From: a virus
Strand: one strand, 5' to 3'
IMG/VR virus record: IMGVR_UViG_3300042922_000500
Location: 1-39,483 of that record
DNA length: 39,483 bases
Below, piece after piece: positions 30,828-38,659 of this stretch; within the stretch, counting starts at the first letter, position 1; every line of letters begins with the position of its first letter. The position numbers were made by a program, and so were the translations under genes. The notes beneath the pieces are model-generated. The model was not told the DNA's origin and searched no databases. It worked only from the letters and a program-made list of their open reading frames with translations.

Positions 30828-30902
30828 TGGTGCTAGATTGAGGTTACGATCCCCACTCTATAGATTACAAAGCTATTGTTTTACCAAATAAACTAATCCA
30901 GC
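30828..30902 (-). tRNA. tRNA-Thr (anticodon UGU), CCA encoded
   Basis: 75 nt including CCA. Acceptor GCTGGAT/ATCTAGC (one G-U), D arm GTTT/AAAC with GG in the loop, anticodon stem ATAGC/TCTAT with a C-U mismatch at the loop end, loop TTTGTAA giving anticodon UGU, 4-nt variable loop, and T stem TGGGG/CCTCA with one G-U. The T loop is ATCGTAA: positions 54 and 58 are A and U instead of T and A, an exchange of the normally fixed pair. It reads ACA, the common Thr codon of this A/T-rich phage. Probably processed from a transcript that starts upstream of the structured RNA region. Confidence 0.85.
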
Positions 30903-31400
30903 ATATTAAAGAGTTTTAATGCGTGTACTTTGCATTAAGGAAAAACTCACAAACCCTCTTGACTGACACAGTTAGCATAATAGTATAAATTATCGTAAAT
31001 AATATCATAGGCTCTGTCCGGAAAGTGGCTTTTATTGGATTAATCACTCAGAACCTTTTAACGATGTCTACTTTCACTTATCATCAATTTTCTCTGTAAA
31101 AGCTAGAATGATTCTTTTCGTACGGTTCAAAACTCAATACTAAAGTATATTTCTAGTGTATTCATTTGATTTTTCCCAGTTTTCTCTGTAATGGGTATGA
31201 GTTTTAGGTCTTCATCCCGACTTACGTAATATTAGAAAATAATCCCTCCATTACACCGCACTTCCTATGAGTGGTTGGGTTAGAATAATTCTCATATAAA
31301 GAGTCATCACAACTCATTCAACACTTTGTAAAAAGGATTCCTCCTTAATTCTTTCATGTTCATCTGAACCCTAATTTCGTTAAAATGATTGTTTTATATT
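30903..31400 (-). ncRNA. Large structured non-coding RNA candidate adjoining the tRNA (ROOL/GOLLD-like?)
   Basis: About 500 nt without a credible gene, about one third G+C by my count, richer than its surroundings. Many paired arms are visible: TTAATGC/GCATTAA with GAGTT/AACTC near the 3' end (30911-30949); GTAA, GGG and ATGA opposite TTAC, CCC and TCAT (31188-31225); TATGAG/CTCATA (31267-31296); AAGGA/TCCTT (31333-31347). TTACAGAGAAAA occurs twice (about 31088-31099 and 31180-31191). A motif copy stands just upstream and a tRNA just downstream. Very large phage RNAs of the GOLLD and ROOL classes are known to lie beside tRNA genes; membership is a guess from position, size and structure. Confidence 0.55.
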
Positions 31401-31403
31401 ATT

Positions 31404-31415
31404 GTTTAATTTATT
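31404..31415 (-). promoter_or_regulatory. Phage motif copy 20, heading the structured RNA and tRNA
   Basis: AATAAATTAAAC, containing the stop of the 39-codon gene, directly upstream of the non-coding region. Confidence 0.55.
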
Positions 31416-31530
31416 TTTTACATGCAAGTATTGAATTAATCTTATCTATGAATTCATTCATTAGACAAAATACATACAATACTTGTGGTGTTAAATTTTC
31501 ATCTGTAATATCTAATTTTTTAATTCTCAT
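31411..31530 (-). CDS. Hypothetical protein, 39 aa
   Basis: ATG 31530, 9 nt after the stop of the 65-codon gene, encodes MRIKKLDITDENLTPQVLYV and then a helix FCLMNEFIDKINSILACKK. The ribosome binding site is weak (TAGGT). It is probably co-translated with the gene before it. Unrecognised. Confidence 0.5.
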   Translation of the reverse strand: MRIKKLDITDENLTPQVLYVFCLMNEFIDKINSILACKK

Positions 31531-31539
31531 AATATTTAC

Positions 31540-31737
31540 CTATTCTTCTATAGGTTTTAAATCAGAATCTTTATTCACTGATAATGATATACCTTCTACA
31601 TCAACCAATCCATCTAATATGTCAGATAAATCATATGATATACTATCATCTTTGGTAACCTCTGTAATTATGTATTTATCTCCGTCCTTAGTTATAGTTG
31701 CCTTTGTAAAACTAGTTTTAAATGAATTCTTTGCCAT
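31540..31737 (-). CDS. Hypothetical protein, 65 aa
   Basis: ATG after AGGGGGAA. A small beta-strand protein (KATITKDGDKYIITEVTKDD, DGLVDVEGISLSVNKDSDL) with acidic end. It resembles no family I know with certainty. It starts the short unit that leads into the structured RNA. Confidence 0.5.
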   Translation of the reverse strand: MAKNSFKTSFTKATITKDGDKYIITEVTKDDSISYDLSDILDGLVDVEGISLSVNKDSDLKPIEE

Positions 31738-31765
31738 TTAAAATTCCCCCTAAAATTTTATTAAT

Positions 31766-31777
31766 ATTTAATTTATT
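31766..31777 (-). promoter_or_regulatory. Phage motif copy 21
   Basis: Just after the ribonuclease stop, 29 nt before ATG 31737. Confidence 0.55.
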
Positions 31778-31778
31778 T

Positions 31779-33233
31779 TTATAAAATTATTTCCATATTT
31801 TTTGTACTACCAATTATTTTCGTTGATTTACCTATTTTATTTAATTCTTCTCTTGCATCCTCAATTAATTCTTTTTTCGCTTCTTTTGAAGAATGGTGAA
31901 TTATTATCTTATCCGTATTTACCATCTTAATATAATTAATTAATTCAGAATGTTGTGCATGACTACTATAAGTTTTATAGGACTTTCTTAAACAAGATTT
32001 ATTATATGTACTTATTCCTATTTTTACCGTTTTAGTTAATGGATTAAGAATACGTCCACCAACACTAGAATCTGGACAATACCCTACGAATAGGATTGCG
32101 TCTTTATTATTAGGTAAAAATGATTTTGCATATAACTGGCTTCTTCCTGCATCTAAGAATCCTTGACTACTTAAAATTACGCAAGGTTCATCTTTAGCAA
32201 GAATTAATTTTGTACCTTTAATATCTTTATTCATTTTAACATTACTCCAAGAAGTAGCGTTCTTTAATAATTCTTTATCTTCCCCTTTAAGAATCTTATG
32301 ATAGCAAGATGTTATATCTACACTTAATTTTGAATCAATAATTACTGGAGTATATCCGAATTCTTTATCATCTTTAAACATATTATATAAATCAACTAAT
32401 ACCTCTTGTGTTCTTGAAAATGAAAACGTTGGTAATAATACTTTACCGCCATTCATAATTACTTCTTTTATAGTTTTTTTTATATCATATCTTTCTTCTT
32501 TTACATCTTTTGTAGTATAACTACGACTGTTTAATCCATAAGTCCCCTCCTGAATGTGCAGGTTACTTTTAGTTGCATATTCCATTTCTGTTACAAAAGG
32601 TTTATCTTTTCTGATATTACTTCCAATATCAGATGTATATACTATTTTCACTACTTTATTACTTGGTTTTCTTATAAATAATTCTAATTGTGATGCTCCC
32701 AAACAATGTGAATTTTTAATAAGCCTAAAAGATATGTTTTCATTAATCTCATAAGTTTCATCTAAATCACATGCTTCCATATATTCATATGTTTTATAGA
32801 CATCTATATCTCTGTATAAAGGGTCTATTTTACATTTCTTTTCTTTACTTAATATTTCTGATTCTTTCAATAAGATATGTGCTGAATCTAACAACAATAA
32901 TCTTCCAATTTCTTTTGTTTCATATGTACAATATATTTTTCCATGAAAATCTTTCTTTTTTATAATCCCTGGTAAATTTGATATGTGATCACAATGTGTG
33001 TGTAATAACCATACACATTCAAGATTACTAACATTAATTTCATTTATTAATTGTGAGTTTAATGTATATGATTTATCTAATCCATAACCTTGAGCACTTC
33101 CACATTCAATCAAATATGTTTTTCCTAAAAATGTTATCCTTAAACAACTCTGAGTAACATCAACTGCTGAATTACCTAAAAATTCTACTTTTACATCTTC
33201 ATTGTTTTTCTTCTTACTTCCCACATATACCAT
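31779..33233 (-). CDS. Beta-CASP metallo-beta-lactamase ribonuclease
   Basis: 484 residues with the metallo-beta-lactamase motifs HTHCDH (78-83), His176 in SHCLGA and Asp202 in YTSDIG, followed by beta-CASP features: Glu229 in IQEGTYG, the SSQGFLDAGRSQLYAK segment and His425 in YSSHAQHSEL, with His446/447 near the end. This is the architecture of RNA-processing nucleases of the CPSF73 / bacterial RNase type. In a phage it could mature or degrade transcripts, including those starting at the recurrent intergenic motif. The annotated ATG lies very close to its AAAGGA; GTG at 33224 is an alternative start. Confidence 0.85.
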   Translation of the reverse strand: MVYVGSKKKNNEDVKVEFLGNSAVDVTQSCLRITFLGKTYLIECGSAQGYGLDKSYTLNSQLINEINVSNLECVWLLHTHCDHISNLPGIIKKKDFHGKIYCTYETKEIGRLLLLDSAHILLKESEILSKEKKCKIDPLYRDIDVYKTYEYMEACDLDETYEINENISFRLIKNSHCLGASQLELFIRKPSNKVVKIVYTSDIGSNIRKDKPFVTEMEYATKSNLHIQEGTYGLNSRSYTTKDVKEERYDIKKTIKEVIMNGGKVLLPTFSFSRTQEVLVDLYNMFKDDKEFGYTPVIIDSKLSVDITSCYHKILKGEDKELLKNATSWSNVKMNKDIKGTKLILAKDEPCVILSSQGFLDAGRSQLYAKSFLPNNKDAILFVGYCPDSSVGGRILNPLTKTVKIGISTYNKSCLRKSYKTYSSHAQHSELINYIKMVNTDKIIIHHSSKEAKKELIEDAREELNKIGKSTKIIGSTKNMEIIL

Positions 33234-33306
33234 TTCCTTTCATTACTGTTGAAATGGTGGGAGAGTAAGAAATATGATTTATATTATAACTCCCACCTAA
33301 ATTTCT

Positions 33307-33318
33307 TTTTAATTTATT
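33307..33318 (-). promoter_or_regulatory. Phage motif copy 22
   Basis: After the HU stop, 74 nt before the ribonuclease start. The interval contains a short run TGGGAGTTATAATATAAATC and CTCCCACC complement around 33250-33300 that could form a leader stem. Confidence 0.5.
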
Positions 33319-33589
33319 ACTTTATTGCTTCTTTTAATGCTGTAGTTGCTTTTACAACTGGAACTGTCTTTTCTTCTACTTCAACAGCCTCACCTGTCCT
33401 AGGGTTTCTAGCTTGATGTGCTTCCTTAACTTTACTATCAATAGTAACTACGTCCTTAATTATCACTTTTTCTCCTGCACTTACCTTTTCATGTACTTTC
33501 TTTGCTAAAGCTTTTATAAATTCATCTACTTCCTTCTTTGTTTTACCTAATTCCTCTGAAATTTCTTTTACTAAATCTGCATGTGTCAT
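33317..33589 (-). CDS. HU-family DNA-binding protein
   Basis: A 90-residue HU protein: MTHADLVKEISEELGKTKKE forms the helical base, VIIKDVVTIDSKVKEAHQAR the beta arms, and RNPRTGEAVEVEEKT the minor-groove-binding tip with the conserved Asn-Pro. HU bends and compacts DNA in the cytoplasm. A phage HU next to its own RNA polymerase recalls YonN/YonO of SPbeta. Start after AGGGGGAA. Confidence 0.9.
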   Translation of the reverse strand: MTHADLVKEISEELGKTKKEVDEFIKALAKKVHEKVSAGEKVIIKDVVTIDSKVKEAHQARNPRTGEAVEVEEKTVPVVKATTALKEAIK

Positions 33590-33619
33590 TTAATTTTCCC
33601 CCTAAATTTTCTTTTTATT

Positions 33620-33631
33620 TTTTAATTTATT
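33620..33631 (-). promoter_or_regulatory. Phage motif copy 23, heading the HU gene
   Basis: Ends 31 nt before ATG 33589. Confidence 0.55.
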
Positions 33632-33672
33632 TTATGTATAAAAATTCATAATGAATAAATATACAAATTTAC

Positions 33673-33684
33673 ATTTAATTTATT
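33673..33684 (-). promoter_or_regulatory. Phage motif copy 24
   Basis: Abuts the stop of the 138-codon gene; a tandem second copy upstream of the HU gene. Confidence 0.5.
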
Positions 33685-33685
33685 A

Positions 33686-34102
33686 TTATGCAAAATATAA
33701 TTTTGTTCTAATTAATTCTTTATATTTATTATTACAAAGTTCATCTTCTTCTAAATATCCATTTACTATAAGAATTTCTTTTTTATCAAGATTATCAAGG
33801 CAATATACTTCTATACTTTCGCCATTTAAATCTAAAATTCCACAATAAGGAGTTGCCTTATTTTCTTCAAATCCTTGCATGCTACGTATTTTACTCATTG
33901 CATATTTGCCACATATAAAAGTAAATTGGTCATCATTTAAATCGCAAATAGTTTGATATAGTACCCATTTTACATCTCCCAAATAATGTTTTCTTTCACT
34001 TTCAATTTGCTCTAATATTTTTATTTCTCTATTTAATTCTTCTTTTGCTTTTGCAAGTGACTCTTCACTTACTTTAATATTAATACCTTTTATTTCTTTC
34101 AT
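33686..34102 (-). CDS. Hypothetical protein, 138 aa
   Basis: ATG 34102 (MKEIKGINIK) is preceded by AAGGAG; eight codons upstream are open but lack a site. Helical N-terminus (EESLAKAKEELNREIKILEQ) and a mixed C-terminal domain (NKATPYCGILDLNGESIEVY). Not recognised. Its leader carries a hairpin, TGTGAT(T)AC/GTATCACA (about 34127-34164). Confidence 0.5.
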   Translation of the reverse strand: MKEIKGINIKVSEESLAKAKEELNREIKILEQIESERKHYLGDVKWVLYQTICDLNDDQFTFICGKYAMSKIRSMQGFEENKATPYCGILDLNGESIEVYCLDNLDKKEILIVNGYLEEDELCNNKYKELIRTKLYFA

Positions 34103-34503
34103 AATTATTCTCCTTCGGCTCACCATTGTGATACCATATAATATATTTTAAACCTGTAATCACAGTGTTTAATCATTTAATTTATTATTAAATCAATATT
34201 CCAGTTGCAACGCTCTTATTTTATATTATCATTTAATCGTTGGTGGCATATTGAATTAATTACTTTTAAAGCTCCCACTTATTATTGGTAGGGTACTCCA
34301 TTTTTACTTATCTTTGAAATCACGATTTTATATTGATATATTTTATATGTAAATTTTACGAAGCCACTCTCAACTTCTTTTATTTTTTATTTTAAATCTA
34401 TATTATGTCGGTAGCTTAGTAAAATTTAAATCGTTTATTTTTTATTTTCTCTATCATATTAGGAATCGGGATACAAGTCTACAAACCGTTGATATCAGTG
34501 GGA
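34103..34503 (-). other. 400-nt gene-free structured stretch
   Basis: No reading frame of note. On the minus strand TAAATTTTAC, one mismatch and AAGCTAC (34411-34428) pair with GTGGCTT, mismatch and GTAAAATTTA (34350-34367), a 17-bp stem with one G-U. Flanking ACGATTT/AAATCGT (about 34428-34434 with 34322-34328) could close a larger domain. CCCTAC/GTGGG near 34270-34295 is another hairpin. It resembles an untranslated RNA or long leader; it follows the zinc-ribbon gene and precedes the 138-codon gene. Confidence 0.5.
34175..34186 (-). promoter_or_regulatory. Phage motif copy 25
   Basis: At the downstream end of the gene-free stretch, 73 nt before ATG 34102, followed by the leader hairpin. 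Confidence 0.5.
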
Positions 34504-35295
34504 TTAAAGGCATTTTCTATTTTCTCGCCTTTTCTTTTCTTTGTATTTTTTATCAGCAATCCTATCTTGCTTTGATTTGATTTCCTTAGCACATTCTTTA
34601 CAATTCTTAACTTTATTATTAGTTATCTTAATTGGTTTACCACAATTTTCACAATACCCTATATCATCTCCTTTCCATTTCAGATACTCTAATACAAAAT
34701 CTCTAAAGTCATTTATGGTTATTCTAATATCTGAATTCTCATCAAGATACATAACCTTAAAACTTATCTTATCTACTTTTTTAGAATATTCTATATATTC
34801 TAATTCTTTTAATTTATTGATTAATAGTTTTCTTTCTTTCCCAGTATCTTTTAATAATGTATCAGGAAATATTACATTAGTACTTTTATTTACCCAATTA
34901 TTATTTTTTTCATTAATTTTATTTAATACTTTAGCATATACTAACAACACAAAAGCTATTTTTTCTAATTTTAAATTATCCAACTCCTTTATTTTATTTA
35001 ATTCATTGATTGTAATATTTACATTATCAATATCAATTAATTTACTATTATTATCGTTTTTAGTATATGTTCTTATCATTCTATCTAAAGTATTTTGCCA
35101 GTTAGAAGAATTAAACTCATCATAATTCTTCTTCATAAAATCTTCTATTTGGCTTCTTATTTGTTCTTTTATCATACCTTTACTATGATAATATTTAATT
35201 AATAGTCTTATTGTATTTGTTGGTTTTTTATTATCTATATATCCTGTATCAATTGATTTTAATGCTATTTCCGTCTCATTTAATATTATATTCAT
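34504..35295 (-). CDS. Zinc-ribbon protein coupled to the phage RNA polymerase
   Basis: The ATG overlaps the polymerase stop (TAATG), so the two are made together. The 263-residue product has an N-terminal helical region like replication or initiator modules (NTIRLLIKYYHSKGMIKEQI, NWQNTLDRMIRTYTKN), a possible winged-helix segment near 150-185 (RKLLINKLKELEYIEYSKKV), and a C-terminal ribbon with CENCGK and CKEC followed by a basic tail. A specificity or accessory factor for the polymerase is an attractive inference; there is no family match to prove it. Confidence 0.6.
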   Translation of the reverse strand: MNIILNETEIALKSIDTGYIDNKKPTNTIRLLIKYYHSKGMIKEQIRSQIEDFMKKNYDEFNSSNWQNTLDRMIRTYTKNDNNSKLIDIDNVNITINELNKIKELDNLKLEKIAFVLLVYAKVLNKINEKNNNWVNKSTNVIFPDTLLKDTGKERKLLINKLKELEYIEYSKKVDKISFKVMYLDENSDIRITINDFRDFVLEYLKWKGDDIGYCENCGKPIKITNNKVKNCKECAKEIKSKQDRIADKKYKEKKRRENRKCL

Positions 35296-38069
35296 TAATT
35301 ATTTTCCTCGCTTTCAACTATTTTCTCTCTCATAGAAAATTTATATCCACCAAAATTAATATCTCCACTTCCATCTAAAACAGGATAATTTATTTTATAA
35401 TTATTTCTTTTTAATAAATTTGTAACTATTACATCTCCAACTATATCCCAAACAAATTGTTTAGATGAATTATTTTTGTAACATAAATCAATTACAATAT
35501 TACTCAATTCATATTTGTTATTACATATTTCATACGCCTTTGTTATAAACTCTTCTTTAAACATATTTCTTTTTGATTTTTTATCGTCTTTATCAATTCT
35601 TTGAGTCTTTGAAATTTGTGCATAGTCATTTATTTCTTTATTATATTGTTTATATAAATCTTTTATCTTATTAAAGTCCTTTTGAGAATATTCTAAATAA
35701 TCTTTACTTTTTAAAATAGTATAATCAAAATCTTCATAATATATTTTATTTAAAAACCCATCAAATTCACCTTCTATTCTCCAACATATTTTATTCAAAA
35801 CGCAAGGATTCATTCCAACAGGCATCATTATATTATAATATTTCAAAAATTCTATTTCTTTCTCCGTCTTATCTTCTTTTTGTTCAAGTTCATTCACATT
35901 CATGCAAAATTCCAATAAACATTTTTCATTCGTATTTCTTATGTACCTTTTATATTTGTTCATTTCATTAGGATATATGTAATTAAAAAAATAAGGTTTT
36001 TTATTAGCTAATATTCTTAAATTAAATTCTTTTTCTTTTTTTACTTCTTCAGTATCATTTGCGTTTATTTTATTTACCTTATAATCATACCATTCTTTAG
36101 GCATAGGATTTGACATGATTCCTTTTGCCTTATCTATGGCACATTGTTGATAATGTTGTCCACATCTTATTCTATACATTAATTCATCATGTTCTACGCT
36201 AATTTTTTCAACACCAGCTAACACCTCAAACATACCAGTAATCCTATTAGTTGTTGAGCCTATATCATCTCCGAAACCGTCCTTGTTAGACTTTATTAAA
36301 TGTTTTTCTTCCACTATAACTTTTTGTGCTGATTTTTGCATACATACTAATGCATCTAATTTTTTAGTGTTTCTTAATAAAACTGGATTATTAGTTTCAA
36401 TTATAGCATCAGCATCTTCATCCATTCCATTCATAGCATGAGTTGTAGTATCCCAACCATTAATAACTGTACAAGTTGTCATGTATTTAAACCAATAATT
36501 AGCACAATTTTTATTTACAAAATGCATAGGTTTTATATTGTTAGCACAAGTCATTGGTGCTCTGAAAGCTACAATATCATTAACCCCTCTATCAAGCCAT
36601 GTTCTTGAATAATATTCATTCGCTTTTAATAAACCAGTTATTTTCAAACCAAACATTGATTGACATAAAGCATATACATCTCCTGCTACTATAGAGTAAT
36701 CTCCTCTAACTTTTATAACTCCGATTTTTGAATCATTAATTCTTTTTTCTATCGCATTATGTATTCTTTGTTTTACAAAAGGGTCTTTCATCATTTCAGG
36801 CTCTACTAATAAAGCTTTTATAAAATCCAAGTCATTTTTACTATCAAAGGCATTTTTATCCGTCATATGTACACCTTTTAAAAACAATAATGCTTTTCTA
36901 TAATCTCCTTCTAGAACGTCATGAATTTCATCTACAGTAGGTTTTATTAATTCGTCTATATCTTCATCTGAAAAATCATAACTCTGTAAGAATTGATAGT
37001 TCATATTTCTTTCATTCTCTAATTCTTTAGGACAATACTTAGTTACTCCAAAGGTATATCCATTTTCTTCACAACAAGATAAATAATGTTCTACGCTATT
37101 ATAACAGTTCCAGAGCTTTAACATATTTGTAGTTAATACAATTTCGACATTTCTAACATCTACATCATTACCCCATACGTCTTTTACAATATAATTTTTA
37201 GCAATTTTTTCAGCAAAATCAATAAAATCAAATGTAAAAACCATACCTTTGCACCATGATTGTCTTATACAAAATCCACTTATATATTCATCTTCTTTTA
37301 ACTCTTCTCCTAATTCTTTAGCCCAACGTTTCGACAAAGAAGGAAGTAACATGGCACACCCATCACAAAAATCTAAATCAATAGGATAATCTTCAATCCT
37401 TTCCATATTTGGTCGTTCACCATTACTATCATCAATTTTTATTACATTAGCTTTAAAATGAGTTGTACCATCTTTTATTACCAATACACCTTTAGGCTTA
37501 CTAACTGGAATACTACTACTACAAGTAAGTGATTTATATGCTTCTAATTTGGCAGGAACTAATGGAATTTCTTTATTTCTACCATTATCCACTCTTTTAT
37601 TTAATTCATCAAATACTTCTTCATTTACATATACAATTGTTTCCTTTTTTATACCTCCTGTTGTACCAACCATTCTTTTGTATTTTATACCATTAATAAA
37701 AAATCCCTTCTTGCGATTACACTTATCAAAATCAGTATTTTTATCCATTATTATACACACATAATCTTGTGTATATAATAAATTATCTTTTTTATTCTGT
37801 AATTCTTTTATTTTTTTTCTATTTTCTATGGATGATGTTTCTTTTTTTATTCTATCTATTTCTTTTTTTATATGTAATATTTCATTTTCATCAATTTCGT
37901 AATCTTTTATATTTCTTATAAATCTTAACATTTCAGAGTCCGCCAATGATATAATATCTTTATTTTTTTTGGCTTCTTCAAATGGTATATTTAAACTCCA
38001 TTTGCTTCTTCTTAAAATTGATGAATGAATTTTTAATATGTGCTTTTGGCTAGATTGTTGTTTTGTCAA
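35295..38069 (-). CDS. Single-subunit two-barrel (YonO-type) DNA-dependent RNA polymerase
   Basis: The 924-residue protein carries MNGMDEDADAIIE, with DEDAD at 550-554 matching the DxDxD metal-binding signature of double-psi-beta-barrel polymerases (usually DxDGD; here Gly is Ala). Upstream are VAFRAPMTCANNIKPMHFV and NYWFKYMTTCTVINGWD, downstream KKLDALVCMQKSAQKVIVEE and GFGDDIGSTTNRITGM, as in the active-site neighbourhood of this superfamily. SPbeta YonO, a single-chain phage polymerase for late genes, has about the same length. The start is TTG, about 9 nt after AAGGAGG. The N-terminal ~100 residues are a Lys-rich coiled coil. Confidence 0.8.
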   Translation of the reverse strand: MTKQQSSQKHILKIHSSILRRSKWSLNIPFEEAKKNKDIISLADSEMLRFIRNIKDYEIDENEILHIKKEIDRIKKETSSIENRKKIKELQNKKDNLLYTQDYVCIIMDKNTDFDKCNRKKGFFINGIKYKRMVGTTGGIKKETIVYVNEEVFDELNKRVDNGRNKEIPLVPAKLEAYKSLTCSSSIPVSKPKGVLVIKDGTTHFKANVIKIDDSNGERPNMERIEDYPIDLDFCDGCAMLLPSLSKRWAKELGEELKEDEYISGFCIRQSWCKGMVFTFDFIDFAEKIAKNYIVKDVWGNDVDVRNVEIVLTTNMLKLWNCYNSVEHYLSCCEENGYTFGVTKYCPKELENERNMNYQFLQSYDFSDEDIDELIKPTVDEIHDVLEGDYRKALLFLKGVHMTDKNAFDSKNDLDFIKALLVEPEMMKDPFVKQRIHNAIEKRINDSKIGVIKVRGDYSIVAGDVYALCQSMFGLKITGLLKANEYYSRTWLDRGVNDIVAFRAPMTCANNIKPMHFVNKNCANYWFKYMTTCTVINGWDTTTHAMNGMDEDADAIIETNNPVLLRNTKKLDALVCMQKSAQKVIVEEKHLIKSNKDGFGDDIGSTTNRITGMFEVLAGVEKISVEHDELMYRIRCGQHYQQCAIDKAKGIMSNPMPKEWYDYKVNKINANDTEEVKKEKEFNLRILANKKPYFFNYIYPNEMNKYKRYIRNTNEKCLLEFCMNVNELEQKEDKTEKEIEFLKYYNIMMPVGMNPCVLNKICWRIEGEFDGFLNKIYYEDFDYTILKSKDYLEYSQKDFNKIKDLYKQYNKEINDYAQISKTQRIDKDDKKSKRNMFKEEFITKAYEICNNKYELSNIVIDLCYKNNSSKQFVWDIVGDVIVTNLLKRNNYKINYPVLDGSGDINFGGYKFSMREKIVESEENN

Positions 38070-38089
38070 AGTTGTTGTCCTCCTTATGC

Positions 38090-38101
38090 ATTTAATTTAT
38101 T
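38090..38101 (-). promoter_or_regulatory. Phage motif copy 26, heading the polymerase gene
   Basis: Ends 21 nt before the TTG start; AAGGAGG follows after 6 nt. If the polymerase uses this motif, its own gene would be in positive feedback. Confidence 0.6.
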
Positions 38102-38111
38102 TCTATTAATC

Positions 38112-38288
38112 TTAATATGTATAATTATCAGCCACAAAATCACCGTAGTCTAAACAATCATTTCCAAACTCCCTATCACCTTCAATATTCATTTCATTCA
38201 ATCTCTGTAATCTTTTTAAAAAACTCCTACTAAACTCGTCCCTATCCTTATATGTATTATATTTACTATATCCTTGATTACTACGCAT
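38112..38288 (-). CDS. Hypothetical protein, 58 aa
   Basis: ATG 38288 overlaps the stop of the upstream gene (TAATG). The product (MRSNQGYSKYNTYKDRDEFS, then LKRLQRLNEMNIEGDREFG) is polar and helical with a Tyr/Asp-rich end. It directly precedes the polymerase gene. Not recognised. Confidence 0.6.
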   Translation of the reverse strand: MRSNQGYSKYNTYKDRDEFSRSFLKRLQRLNEMNIEGDREFGNDCLDYGDFVADNYTY

Positions 38289-38659
38289 TAGAATATATCC
38301 ACCTCACTTTGTTTATTATTTAATTTATTTCTATCCTTTTTATTTACCTTATTCATAACATCTTTCATATACATCATTACAAATTGCTCTTTGCTTAACT
38401 TGTCCCTTTTATATCTTTGTTTATCATTATTATAATTTTGCATTATTTTCTTGATATTACTCTTTCTATATGCCCTATAATTCCTATATTCTTTTGTACT
38501 AACAGTAGGACTTGCACTCTCTTTAATATATATATTCTCATTTACTTTATCAATTTCTTCTTCGTTCATTTTATATGTAATACATTCTTTATTATATTTT
38601 AATTGCTTAAGATTACATTCTATTTTGGTCATATTTAATTGTTTACTTAAACCCTTCAT
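38288..38659 (-). CDS. Basic hypothetical protein, 123 aa
   Basis: Lys/Asn-rich, with two basic helices (EYRNYRAYRKSNIKKIMQNY, DKQRYKRDKLSKEQFVMMYM), so nucleic-acid binding is plausible. The start follows AAAGGT. Coupled to the 58-codon gene. A motif copy lies inside its last codons. Not recognised. Confidence 0.5.
   Translation of the reverse strand: MKGLSKQLNMTKIECNLKQLKYNKECITYKMNEEEIDKVNENIYIKESASPTVSTKEYRNYRAYRKSNIKKIMQNYNNDKQRYKRDKLSKEQFVMMYMKDVMNKVNKKDRNKLNNKQSEVDIF
38318..38329 (-). promoter_or_regulatory. Phage motif copy 27, inside the end of a gene
   Basis: Encodes part of NKLNNK near the C-terminus of the 123-aa protein, and lies 30 nt before the next start at 38288, the usual spacing. 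Confidence 0.45.

Noticed and set aside
30903-31400. Group I intron interrupting a tRNA or gene
   Set aside because: The tRNA is complete and the flanking gene ends cleanly; I could not find convincing P7/P3 core pairings or a homing endonuclease.
34440-34510. Higher-G+C segment considered as a CRISPR repeat or leader
   Set aside because: Only one copy is present and no cas gene lies near; it is better explained as part of the structured stretch.
34541-35125. Long plus-strand frame opposite the polymerase-coupled gene
   Set aside because: The minus-strand gene has a TAATG-coupled start and a zinc ribbon; the plus-strand product is a hydrophobic shadow.
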